A stretch of 54,944 nt of DNA, taken from assembly GCA_002314885.1 (NCBI GenBank), contig DCHT01000060.1, positions 10,721 to 65,664 of the forward strand, in the 5' to 3' direction. The notes below the pieces were generated by a model. That model was not told the origin of the DNA. It ran no database searches and was given only the letters and a program-made list of their open reading frames with translations. A program made the translations under genes and the position numbers. How positions within the stretch are numbered: position 1 is the first letter of the stretch; each line of letters begins with the position of its first letter. This DNA is from Bacteroidales bacterium UBA1745. GTDB lineage: Bacteria; Bacteroidota; Bacteroidia; Bacteroidales; UBA932. Positions 24,497-32,271 of this stretch are shown here, in pieces.

Positions 24497-25000
24497 TTAC
24501 TTGAACGGTATGATCTTCACTGTGCCGGGGATGGTGTCGTCGGGCTGGCCCTTAAGGTAGATGATGCGCTGGTTGGAGCTGCCACGGAAGTGGAGTTCGG
24601 TGTCACGGAGCGCCATTACGAAAGGACCGTCCACGAGGACGTCTAGATATGGGAGCAACTGGGCCAGATGAGGATCGGCCTGAATCTCCTCAAGGGTGAA
24701 GCCGGTCCAGCACCAGATGGTCTTGGAAGTCTCTTCCTTGATGCGTCTGGCGAGCTCAGTGAAGGCCTCGACCTGATAGAAAGGGTCGCCGCCGCTGAAG
24801 CTGACGTTGCTGAATTCGTCCGACTTGATAAGTTCCAGAAGTTCGTCCACACTGCGCTCGGTGCCGCCGTCCATAGCCCACGACTGAGGATTATGGCAGC
24901 CGGGACAATGGTGCAGACAACCTGCGCAATATATAGACGTGCGGAGACCTGGGCCATCGGCCATAGTCTCCTCAAGCACGTCAAGGACGCGTATATTCAT
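24497..25000 (-). CDS. nrdG: Anaerobic ribonucleotide reductase activase
   Basis: A 167-residue radical SAM enzyme that installs the glycyl radical in NrdD. The cluster motif is Cys28-x3-Cys32-x2-Cys35 (CLHHCPGC), with a further Cys25, and the glycine-rich SAM motif is FSGGDPFYQ. Length and arrangement are standard. The gene begins 9 bases after nrdD, the usual order. Confidence 0.95.
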   Translation of the reverse strand: MNIRVLDVLEETMADGPGLRTSIYCAGCLHHCPGCHNPQSWAMDGGTERSVDELLELIKSDEFSNVSFSGGDPFYQVEAFTELARRIKEETSKTIWCWTGFTLEEIQADPHLAQLLPYLDVLVDGPFVMALRDTELHFRGSSNQRIIYLKGQPDDTIPGTVKIIPFK

Positions 25001-25009
25001 ATTTAGATC

Positions 25010-27253
25010 CTACTTGTGGACGATACGGTCGTGGAGCTCAGCAAGCTTGGCAGCGTTCCAACGATCGGTAGTACCTACGAGATAACCGGTGATGCGCTGG
25101 AGCTTGTCGATGTTCTTGCTGCCGCAATGAGGACAGGTATCGAGCTCTGCGTCTGCATTCTCGAAGCCGCAGTCGAGACAGCGGTTACGGTTGTGGTTGA
25201 CGGAAGCGTAGCCGATGTTGTACTTGTCCATAAGGTCCACGATGGACATAATAGCCTCTGGATTGTGGGTTGCGTCTCCGTCGATCTCCACGTAGAAGAT
25301 GTGACCGCCGCGGGTGAGATCGTGATAAGGACCCTCGATGGAAGCCTTGTGCTTAGGAGAGCAATGATAGTAAACAGGGACGTGGTTGGAGTTGGTGTAG
25401 TACTCCCTGTCGGTAATGCCCGGGATGAGACCGAACTTCTTGCGGTCCATCTTGGTGAAGCGACCGGAGAGACCCTCTGCAGGAGTTGCAAGGATACTGA
25501 AGTTGTGCTTGAACTTCTCTGAATACTCGTTGGCCTTGTCACGCATAAAGGTGACGATGCGCAGACCGAGTTCCTGGGAAGCCTCACACTCGCCGTGATG
25601 ATGTCCGGTGAGGGCGATGAGCGCCTCTGCAAGACCGATGAAGCCTATACCGAGGGTACCCTGGTTGATGACAGGCTCGATGGTGTCGTCCGGCTTGAGG
25701 TTCTCACAGCCGAGCCAGAGTGAGCTCATAAGGAGAGGGAACTGCTTCTTGAGAGCCGTCTTCTGGAAATCGAAGCGCTCGTTGAGCTGCTTTGCTGCGA
25801 TGTCCATAACGCCGTCAAGCTTGTGGAAGAACTGCTGAACGCGGTCCTCCTGGTTCTCGACCTGCATAACCTCGATTGCGAGGCGCACGAGGTTGAGGGT
25901 GGTGAAACTGAGGTTACCACGGCCAACGGAAGTCTTCGGTCCGAAACGGTTCTCGAATACTCGGGTACGGCATCCCATTGTGGCACACTCCCAGTTGTAC
26001 CTCTTAGGGTCGTTAGGATCCCACATATCGTTGCCGTTGAAGCTGGCGTCGAGGTTGATGAAGTTAGGGAAGAAACGACGGGCGCTCACCTTGCAGGCGA
26101 ACTTGTAGAGGTCGTAGTTGCGGTCCTCAGGCAGGTAGCTGATGCCTTTCTTCTTCTTCCAGATCTGGATAGGGAAGATGGCGGTGCTGCCGTTGCCCAC
26201 ACCTTCGTATGTAGTGTTGAGGATCTCACGGATGATGCATCGGCCCTCAGCTGAGGTGTCGGTACCATAGTTGATGGAGCTGAACACAACCTGGTTGCCA
26301 CCACGGGAATGGATGGTGTTCATATTGTGCACGAAAGCCTCCATAGACTGGTGTACGCGGTCCACGGTCTCATTGATGGCGTGCTGGATGATTCTCTCGT
26401 CGCCCATAACGCCGCTGAGAGGACGCTTGATATAGTCGTCGATGACCACGTCGTGGAGATTGCTGTAGTCCTCGCCGTTGAGGTCTGCCACCTTGTTGAT
26501 CTCCTCGATGAAGCTCTTCCTCACGAAAGGTGCGAGATAGAAATCGAAAGCAGGGATGGCCTGGCCGCCATGCATCTCATTCTGGCAGGTCTCCATAGAG
26601 ATACAGCCGAGGATGCTGGCAGTCTCGATCCTCTTGGCTGGGCGTGACTCGCCGTGGCCTGCTGAGAGGCCGCCCTCGAGGATCTTGTCGAGAGGATGCT
26701 GCACGCAGGTGAGGGACTTGGTAGGATAGTAGTCCTTGTCGTGGATGTGGATGTAGCCGTTCTTCACAGCCTCACGCACGTCCTCGGAAAGAAGGCACTC
26801 ATCCACGAAGGTCTTGGTGGACTCGGACGCAAACTTCATCATCATACCGGCAGGTGTGTCGGCATTCATATTTGCGTTCTCGCGGGTGATGTCGGTGGAC
26901 TGAGCCTCGATGATCTCCTGGAAGATCTCGCGTGACTTCGCCTTACGGGCAAGATTACGCTGATTACGATATGCGATGTACTTCTTGGCAACCTCCTTGC
27001 GGCGGCTCTTCATAAGTTCCATCTCGACGAGGTCCTGAATCTCCTCCACTCCGAGCTGGTCCTTGCTGTTCTTTCCGATCTTTGCGGCAACTTCGGCTGC
27101 GAGAACTATGTCCTCACCTTCGTCCGTTACGCTCATTGCCTTGAGCACTGCATCAATAATCTTTCTCTTGTCGAATTCGACTACGCGACCATCGCGCTTA
27201 ACTACGTTCTGTACCATTTTCCTGGTGTTGCGGTTAGGTTTACCGCCGGCCAT
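25010..27253 (-). CDS. nrdD: Anaerobic ribonucleoside-triphosphate reductase
   Basis: A 747-residue class III ribonucleotide reductase that makes deoxynucleotides without oxygen. An N-terminal ATP-cone (residues about 12-105, NVVKRDGRVVEFDKRKI) gives allosteric control of overall activity. The C-terminal zinc site is formed by CLDCG and CPHCG, and the glycyl radical residue is Gly723 in RITGY. All key elements are intact. Start ATG 27253 gives a short basic extension before the cone; ATG 27217 (MVQNVVKRDG) is an alternative. The operon continues into nrdG and the ABC genes. I see no clear NrdR box in the leader. Confidence 0.96.
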   Translation of the reverse strand: MAGGKPNRNTRKMVQNVVKRDGRVVEFDKRKIIDAVLKAMSVTDEGEDIVLAAEVAAKIGKNSKDQLGVEEIQDLVEMELMKSRRKEVAKKYIAYRNQRNLARKAKSREIFQEIIEAQSTDITRENANMNADTPAGMMMKFASESTKTFVDECLLSEDVREAVKNGYIHIHDKDYYPTKSLTCVQHPLDKILEGGLSAGHGESRPAKRIETASILGCISMETCQNEMHGGQAIPAFDFYLAPFVRKSFIEEINKVADLNGEDYSNLHDVVIDDYIKRPLSGVMGDERIIQHAINETVDRVHQSMEAFVHNMNTIHSRGGNQVVFSSINYGTDTSAEGRCIIREILNTTYEGVGNGSTAIFPIQIWKKKKGISYLPEDRNYDLYKFACKVSARRFFPNFINLDASFNGNDMWDPNDPKRYNWECATMGCRTRVFENRFGPKTSVGRGNLSFTTLNLVRLAIEVMQVENQEDRVQQFFHKLDGVMDIAAKQLNERFDFQKTALKKQFPLLMSSLWLGCENLKPDDTIEPVINQGTLGIGFIGLAEALIALTGHHHGECEASQELGLRIVTFMRDKANEYSEKFKHNFSILATPAEGLSGRFTKMDRKKFGLIPGITDREYYTNSNHVPVYYHCSPKHKASIEGPYHDLTRGGHIFYVEIDGDATHNPEAIMSIVDLMDKYNIGYASVNHNRNRCLDCGFENADAELDTCPHCGSKNIDKLQRITGYLVGTTDRWNAAKLAELHDRIVHK

Positions 27254-27326
27254 TTAGCTGACCGACGTTATATTGTTGTATAATATTGTTCCTTGATGAC
27301 GCCCCCGACTCGGGATTGTCCGAAAG

Positions 27327-27334
27327 CAAAGATA
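27327..27334 (-). promoter_or_regulatory. -7 element of nrdD
   Basis: Minus-strand TATCTTTG, 73 bases before the nrdD ATG. A TTG lies 10 bases upstream; no TTTG is found at 19-21. The leader of about 69 bases includes a small GC-rich palindrome (CCCGAGTCGGG) but nothing I can name. Confidence 0.5.
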
Positions 27335-27390
27335 TGGCAAATGACAATAGAAAATGCAGTTTTTACTGGAAAAAGTTTTCAACAAGCAAA

Positions 27391-27423
27391 TAAAAAACCT
27401 GTTAACTTATTGGCTAACAGGTT
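27391..27423 (-). terminator. Terminator of the phosphopantetheinyl transferase gene
   Basis: AACCTGTTA (27396-27404) and TAACAGGTT (27415-27423) form a perfect 9-bp stem with a 10-base loop. On the minus strand it runs into TTTTTTATT, so it ends the upstream gene that stops at 27499. Between them lies an AT-rich palindrome (27436-27452, AATAATT/AATTATT) of unknown meaning. Confidence 0.75.
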
Positions 27424-27498
27424 GTTATACTCTGAAATAATTTAGAATTATTCTAATTTTCGGCGGATGCTCTAACAATAATGTTATATGCGGCAGGA

Positions 27499-28140
27499 CT
27501 ACTCGGCGATCCAGACCAGGACGTGGTTGTCGAAGGTCATATAACCCAGTTCGAACTCCTCCTCGTGGCCATCCTTGTGGGTGAAAGTGGCCTCGAGTTC
27601 GCCCTCATCCTTGAGATTGAAGTCCTCGACCTCGATCTGCTCGGCATAGTCCACGTGATTGATGGACATCCTCTTGTAGATGGCCTCCTTGGCGCACCAG
27701 TAGATGGCGAGCTGCTCGCTCCTCTCCTCCTTGTCGTCCTCGAGGTCATCGATCTCGTCCTCGCTGAGGGCCTTCTTCTCCACTGCGGAGAAATCGCGGT
27801 CCAGGGACTCGATGTCGATACCGAGTTCATCCTCATCGTGAGTGATGATGGCGACGTACTTCTCGGTGTGGGTGATGCTGATATTGGTGACACAGTTCTC
27901 AAGGTATGGCTGGCCATTGTCGTGGTGGCTGAGGTACATCTTCTCCTCGAAGACTTCGTTCAGCAGCGCACGCACTGCCAGTTTCTGCTTGCGGAGGGAT
28001 TCGCTGCGTATAAGCATAATTTCCTCCATCTCATCGGTCGGTACCGAACTGAGGGCGATGAGTTCTTCCTCGGTCTCGGTTATCTGCCAGACTGAGATTT
28101 CTGCCTTGTTTTCTAACTGTTTTCTAAGATATAGGCCCAT
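27499..28140 (-). CDS. 4'-phosphopantetheinyl transferase superfamily protein
   Basis: A 213-residue enzyme that would transfer phosphopantetheine from CoA to acyl or peptidyl carrier proteins. The family motifs are the magnesium site GIDIES and WCAKEAIYKR (the WxxKEA motif), about 45 residues apart. The long N-terminal half places it with the Sfp-like two-domain type and not the short AcpS type. It is unusually acidic (SEDEIDDLEDDKEERSEQ). The start ATG 28140 is preferred; an in-frame ATG at 28164 is possible but lies in the candidate RNA. No carrier protein or polyketide gene is in view. Confidence 0.85.
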   Translation of the reverse strand: MGLYLRKQLENKAEISVWQITETEEELIALSSVPTDEMEEIMLIRSESLRKQKLAVRALLNEVFEEKMYLSHHDNGQPYLENCVTNISITHTEKYVAIITHDEDELGIDIESLDRDFSAVEKKALSEDEIDDLEDDKEERSEQLAIYWCAKEAIYKRMSINHVDYAEQIEVEDFNLKDEGELEATFTHKDGHEEEFELGYMTFDNHVLVWIAE

Positions 28141-28159
28141 ATAGGTGATTATAAGATGC

Positions 28160-28300
28160 AACAAAAGAACCGCCCCTCGGATGAGAGAGGTGCCACTATA
28201 ACTGTGTTTCTACGGATTCCCGACAACGGGTCATCAGATGGCTGATCCGTCGTAACGCCGAGAGCGAATATTATAGGACTGGGAGGTTCCACTTCTATAT
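28160..28300 (-). ncRNA. Candidate structured RNA (possibly 6S-like, or a leader element)
   Basis: A 140-base non-coding stretch on the minus strand folds into nested stems. The outer stem pairs GAACC (28289-28285) with GGTTC (28171-28167) and CCC with GGG. A second stem pairs CTCGG (28262-28258) with CCGAG (28180-28176). An inner ACGG/CCGT stem (28250-28247 with 28215-28212) carries two hairpins: ATCAG-CCAT-CTGAT and CCCG-TTGT-CGGG. Two large internal bulges between stems 2 and 3 recall the open-bubble shape of 6S RNA. It has its own promoter at 28319-28326. It could instead be the 5' leader of the phosphopantetheinyl transferase gene. I do not recognise a named family; RNase P, tmRNA and SRP motifs are absent. 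Confidence 0.45.
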
Positions 28301-28318
28301 TAAATGTAAATACGGCGG

Positions 28319-28326
28319 CAAATATA
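28319..28326 (-). promoter_or_regulatory. -7 element upstream of the candidate RNA
   Basis: Minus-strand TATATTTG; the predicted start is about position 28314, roughly 15-25 bases before the outer stem of the candidate RNA and 175 bases before the phosphopantetheinyl transferase ATG. Confidence 0.5.
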
Positions 28327-28367
28327 ATAATTTTTGAGAATGAAAATATAATTTGCCGTTAAATTGC

Positions 28368-28375
28368 TATCTTTG
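28368..28375 (+). promoter_or_regulatory. -7 element of mdh
   Basis: TATCTTTG preceded by AATTGC, with TTTG 12 bases further upstream (28352-28355). The leader to the ATG at 28444 is about 65 bases. Confidence 0.55.
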
Positions 28376-28443
28376 CCGCGCATTCCGTACAAAGGCACGG
28401 AAAAGACACGGAAATTTCTAATTCATTAATTTATAAAGTCAAA

Positions 28444-29430
28444 ATGAAGTATTTAACTGAAGAAAAATTGACCATCGTGGGAGCCGGCGGAGCTATCGGT
28501 TCCAATATGGCCCAGACTGCACTTATGCTCGGTCTCACTCCTAACATCTGCCTCTATGATATCTTCGAGCCAGGCGTACACGGCGTTGCCGAGGAAATGC
28601 GTCATTGCGGTTTCGAGGGTGCAAACATCAGCTGGACTACCGATCCTGCTGAGGCTTTCACCAATGCAAAGTACATCATCTCTTCAGGTGGAGCTCCTCG
28701 TAAGGATGGTATGACCCGTGAGGACCTCCTCAAGGGCAACTGCCAGATCGCAGCTCAGTTCGGCGACTTCGTGAAGGAGTATTGCCCAGACGTAAAGCAC
28801 ATCGTGGTTATCTTCAACCCTGCTGACGTCACCGCTCTCACCGCTCTCATCCACTCAGGTCTGAAGCCAGAGCAGCTCACTTCCCTCGCAGCTCTCGACT
28901 CCACCCGTCTCCAGAGCAACCTCGCACGCGAGTTCGGCGTTCCTCAGAGCTCAGTTACCGGTGCGCACACCTATGGTGGCCACGGTGAGCAGATGGCAGT
29001 TTTCGCATCCAAGGTAAAGGTTGACGGCAAGCCTCTCGCAGAGATGGGTCTTTCCGCAGAGAGAATGGCAGAGATCAAGCAGGAGACCATCCAGGGTGGT
29101 TCCGCTATCATCAAGCTTCGCGGCCGCTCTTCATTCCAGAGCCCTGCATACTGCTCAGTGAAGATGATCGAGGCTGCTATGGGCGGCACTCCATTCACCC
29201 TTCCTGCAGGTACCTACGTAAACACTCCTGAGTTCAAGAGCGTGTTTATGGCTATGCCTACCACCATCGACGCTACCGGCGTTCACTTCACTGCCCCTAC
29301 CGGCACTGAGGAAGAGCTCGCAGCGCTCCAGGCTTCTTACGAGCACCTCTGCAAGATGCGCCAGGAGATCATCGACCTCGGCATCGTTCCTCCAGTAGAG
29401 GAGTGGAAGACTCTCAACGAGAACCTCTAA
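28444..29430 (+). CDS. mdh: Malate dehydrogenase
   Basis: A 328-residue NAD-dependent enzyme that interconverts malate and oxaloacetate, central to succinate and propionate fermentation in Bacteroidales. The nucleotide motif GAGGAIGSN lies at residues 13-21, the active-site loop has the substrate arginines in GAPRKDGMTRED, and the catalytic histidine is in GAHTYGGHGEQM. The sequence belongs to the Bacteroides/Prevotella form with a longer C-terminus. Codon use is strongly biased (CTC, ATC, GCA, CCT) compared with neighbours, which suggests high expression. It is monocistronic, with its own promoter and a double hairpin downstream. Confidence 0.93.
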   Translation: MKYLTEEKLTIVGAGGAIGSNMAQTALMLGLTPNICLYDIFEPGVHGVAEEMRHCGFEGANISWTTDPAEAFTNAKYIISSGGAPRKDGMTREDLLKGNCQIAAQFGDFVKEYCPDVKHIVVIFNPADVTALTALIHSGLKPEQLTSLAALDSTRLQSNLAREFGVPQSSVTGAHTYGGHGEQMAVFASKVKVDGKPLAEMGLSAERMAEIKQETIQGGSAIIKLRGRSSFQSPAYCSVKMIEAAMGGTPFTLPAGTYVNTPEFKSVFMAMPTTIDATGVHFTAPTGTEEELAALQASYEHLCKMRQEIIDLGIVPPVEEWKTLNENL

Positions 29431-29438
29431 GAAACTCC

Positions 29439-29463
29439 AACAGTCATCGATTTGATGACTGTT
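29439..29463. repeat. First of two tandem hairpins after mdh
   Basis: AACAGTCATC and GATGACTGTT pair perfectly over 10 bp around a 5-base loop. It is followed by ACGC and an A-rich stretch, not by T, so it is a poor terminator on the plus strand. The stem repeats at 29478-29506. Confidence 0.7.
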
Positions 29464-29477
29464 ACGCAAAAAACAAA

Positions 29478-29512
29478 ATAACAGTCATCAATTCGATGAC
29501 TGTTATTTTTTT
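29478..29512. terminator. Bidirectional terminator between mdh and the phosphatase gene
   Basis: A 12-bp perfect stem (29478-29489 with 29495-29506, ATAACAGTCATC/GATGACTGTTAT) and 5-base loop, followed by seven T on the plus strand. On the minus strand ATTTTGTTTTTTG follows, so it can also end the phosphatase transcript. It is an extended copy of the hairpin at 29439-29463. Confidence 0.8.
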
Positions 29513-30791
29513 ATAATACAAATTCAGCGCGGCGCTGTTGGTAGAACGTCTTGATGTCCTCCCAGCGGTAGTACGGACCCACATACGGCGATGCTGATCC
29601 GAAGCGGACTTCCTCGCCGTTGAGAAGGATCTTCACGAGGATGTCGCCGCCGGTTTTACGGGATTTGTAGAAAACGAACTGCAGGTTGGTGGCCATAGGC
29701 GAACGATAGGTCTGCCATACGCTGATCAGATCGTCCTGATTCTCCGGGAACTGGCCGAAGCCGTCTATATCGCCTATCATCAGGAGGGTCATCATCACGT
29801 GGTCGTGGCCGAAACGCAGGTCTGCACCGCGCTCACCGAAAGCGATGCGCTCGTCTGCCTTGGAGATGATGTCGTCATAGACGGAGCAGCAGGAAGTAAT
29901 ATAGTTGTAATACTCGCGGAAGCGCTCGTAATTGTCAACCTCCCACATAAGCGCGAATTCCTCGTCAGTGAAGATGTCGCTCACATTCACCCTGCAGTCT
30001 TCCGGCAGGCTGTTCTGCCCCGCCACGAGCATATAGATATGGTCGAAGACATAGAAGGCATCGCGGTCGCCGAGGGACGTGGATGGATCCACAAACATAC
30101 GCGAAAGGACATCGGAGTAATCCGGGAAGCGCCTGGCGAAGAATTCCTCTGAAGTCTCATTGTATGGGTTCGGAAGATCGGGACCTACGTAACGGAACGG
30201 ATTCCTGCCCATATTGGGAGCCGTTGCCTGGATGTCCAGGGGGCCCTGGTGCTCATAAATGCCGAGGCGCGGCCTGCGCTTGGCAAGACCCACGCAGAAT
30301 GCGGACATACTCAGCACCGAACGGACGGAGGAAGATGCGCAGGCATCCACCCTCGCACCCTTGCGGAAAACCTTTGGATAATTGGCCAGCATTGTGGCCG
30401 CAAGCCTGTCCTGCTGGTCCCATCCTATGGTCGTCAGAGTGCCCACCTTGTACTCCGAGGCCTCCCAGAAAGGCTTCAGGTCAGCCAGCAGCTGACTGCC
30501 ATATTCCGTAAGATTCCCGGATTCCTCTCCCTCCTCCAACATCTCAAGCAGGACGGAGTAAGCCCTCGAAGTGTAGGCATAGCGGGAACCGTGGCGGTTG
30601 TAACTGCTCACATAGAAAGCCTTATAGCCCCTTGGGGCCGGAGTCTGAGCCGGAACATTGAAACAATATACTTTGTCAAGTCCGCAGGCCAGTGTCCTGT
30701 CGGCACGGACAGCCTCCCTGACCTGTGCGCTCTGGCCAAAGCCGGCGACACAAAGCAGGAAGACAAGGAGAGTCGTAAGAAGCCTCTTCAT
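29511..30791 (-). CDS. Histidine-acid phosphatase, MINPP/phytase-like
   Basis: A 426-residue exported phosphatase with signal peptide 1-20 (ending GFGQ). The catalytic motif RHGSR is at 66-70 (His67 nucleophile), and the proton-donor motif HD is at His329-Asp330 (RFGHDHVMM). The HD type, not HAE, and the overall length suggest multiple inositol polyphosphate phosphatase (MINPP), known in Bacteroides, over classical fungal or AppA phytase. It would release phosphate from inositol phosphates, such as dietary phytate, in the periplasm or outside the cell. It follows the epimerase gene by 16 bases. Confidence 0.88.
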   Translation of the reverse strand: MKRLLTTLLVFLLCVAGFGQSAQVREAVRADRTLACGLDKVYCFNVPAQTPAPRGYKAFYVSSYNRHGSRYAYTSRAYSVLLEMLEEGEESGNLTEYGSQLLADLKPFWEASEYKVGTLTTIGWDQQDRLAATMLANYPKVFRKGARVDACASSSVRSVLSMSAFCVGLAKRRPRLGIYEHQGPLDIQATAPNMGRNPFRYVGPDLPNPYNETSEEFFARRFPDYSDVLSRMFVDPSTSLGDRDAFYVFDHIYMLVAGQNSLPEDCRVNVSDIFTDEEFALMWEVDNYERFREYYNYITSCCSVYDDIISKADERIAFGERGADLRFGHDHVMMTLLMIGDIDGFGQFPENQDDLISVWQTYRSPMATNLQFVFYKSRKTGGDILVKILLNGEEVRFGSASPYVGPYYRWEDIKTFYQQRRAEFVL

Positions 30792-30807
30792 ATTTACCTA
30801 TATTATA

Positions 30808-32247
30808 TTACCTGAGAACCTGGGCGAGGAACTTGTTCTCGCTTGGCTGATATGGTTCCTCGACGAGGTAGCCACATTCGGTACACCAGCCACCGCCGAG
30901 GAGGACATACTCCAATGAGGCGGTGAACCTGTGGCCGTGCTCGCACTCCCACTCATACTGGGTGCCCGGCTGGCCGTCAACCTGACCGAGGAACTTGCCG
31001 CCGCGGAAGGCCGCAGCCGCCTGAACCTCCTCGTTGCTGAGGGCGAATATGCTCTTGCTCTCGTCGTAGCCGTGATTGAGATGGGCGACTTCGCCGTCGG
31101 CGTCCGCCTTCTCCATATTCTTCTCCACATAACCAGGACGCATCTGAGCCCAGGTCTGGATTGACTCGTAGTTCTCGCGGGAACCGTAGTAGGCATTGAG
31201 GCGCTCAGGATTGTTCTTCACCCAGTCCTGGGTACCCATTCCCTTCTCGAAGGCGTATGGCTTCATAAACAGCTTGATCGCCCAGGCCGGAGCGAGGAAG
31301 GCGAGACTATAGTACCACTCGAGACCCTTCTTGAGATTTGCGAAATACTCGTCGAGAGTGAGGTTTGCGCGGAAATGGAGATACTTCTCGAGTTCGTCGC
31401 CATCGGTGTACCACATACCGTGGAAATTACGGGTAGCGAACCACTGTGGCTCGAAGACCTTCTCAGGGCCAGGGAGGCCGAGACCGTGGAGCAGGCGCTC
31501 CTCGAACTCGTAGTTGGTCATACGGTACTGCTCACCGCTGGAGATGTTGTAGAAGCGGTTCCAGAACTCCTCAGGCACATCGTCCTCGACCACATTGGCC
31601 AGAAGGCGTCCCGAATCCTCGACGGTGGCCCACTCGAGGGCGCCGCGCACAGGCACGTGGAAGGCGGTAGGATTCACAACCTTCAGGATGCCGCCGTAAA
31701 GGATGCCGCTCTGACGGAGGGACACCCAGTGCTTGATGCCCGAATCGACGATTGCCTTCTCGGAGAGGCACTTGGAAACGGAGTACATATCGTAGAGGCT
31801 GGCACGCTGAGGGTCACCGGTGCGGCCCCAGAGCACATCGCCCATACGGTTGCCGTACTGGGCTACGGAACCGATATACACGACTCTGATGTCATCGGCA
31901 TTCGGCTGTGCGAGGACAGCGGCTGCGATATTCTTGGCCGCGCCTACATTTGTCTTGAGGGTCTTCTCCGGGAAATAATCCGCCGCAGGACTGACCATTC
32001 CGCCCACGTGGAGCACATAATCGGAGCCCTCGACTCCCCTCTTCACATCCTCGAGGCTGTTGAGGTCACCCCAGATGATGGTCACATCCGGATCGTCCAT
32101 ATAAGGAGCGAGTTTCTTGAGATTCTTCTTGCTCTTGCGGGCAATGATTCTGAGATCGAATCTGTCTTTTTTCTTGAGAAGTTCCTGGAAGCCGTGCCAA
32201 CCCATATTTCCGGTGGCTCCGGTGAGGAATACTGTTTTCTTTGCCAT
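30808..32247 (-). CDS. Extended SDR epimerase/dehydratase fused to a C-terminal zinc ribbon
   Basis: A 479-residue cytoplasmic protein. Residues 1-330 form an extended short-chain dehydrogenase with the NAD(P) motif GATGNMGWHG (10-19), a Ser-Tyr-Lys site (IGSVAQYG, then YSVSKCLSE) and atypical insertions. Residues 425-465 add a treble-clef-like module: WECEHGHRFTAS followed by WCTEC, resembling the DUF4379-type zinc ribbon. The fusion is unusual; such ribbons usually occur in DNA- or RNA-binding or phage proteins. The substrate is unknown. It lies in a run with the TPR and EnvC-like genes upstream and the phosphatase downstream. Confidence 0.8.
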   Translation of the reverse strand: MAKKTVFLTGATGNMGWHGFQELLKKKDRFDLRIIARKSKKNLKKLAPYMDDPDVTIIWGDLNSLEDVKRGVEGSDYVLHVGGMVSPAADYFPEKTLKTNVGAAKNIAAAVLAQPNADDIRVVYIGSVAQYGNRMGDVLWGRTGDPQRASLYDMYSVSKCLSEKAIVDSGIKHWVSLRQSGILYGGILKVVNPTAFHVPVRGALEWATVEDSGRLLANVVEDDVPEEFWNRFYNISSGEQYRMTNYEFEERLLHGLGLPGPEKVFEPQWFATRNFHGMWYTDGDELEKYLHFRANLTLDEYFANLKKGLEWYYSLAFLAPAWAIKLFMKPYAFEKGMGTQDWVKNNPERLNAYYGSRENYESIQTWAQMRPGYVEKNMEKADADGEVAHLNHGYDESKSIFALSNEEVQAAAAFRGGKFLGQVDGQPGTQYEWECEHGHRFTASLEYVLLGGGWCTECGYLVEEPYQPSENKFLAQVLR

Positions 32248-32271
32248 ATAGTCAGTCAGTTGTTTTTCTGT

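Noticed and set aside
27254..27400. NrdR box or riboswitch in the nrdD leader
   Set aside because: Looked for a paired ACACWATATATWGTGT-like motif and for known aptamer cores; only AT-rich runs and a short GC palindrome are present.
28160..28300. RNase P RNA, tmRNA, SRP RNA or SAM/TPP/cobalamin riboswitch
   Set aside because: Signature sequences of these families were not found on either strand.
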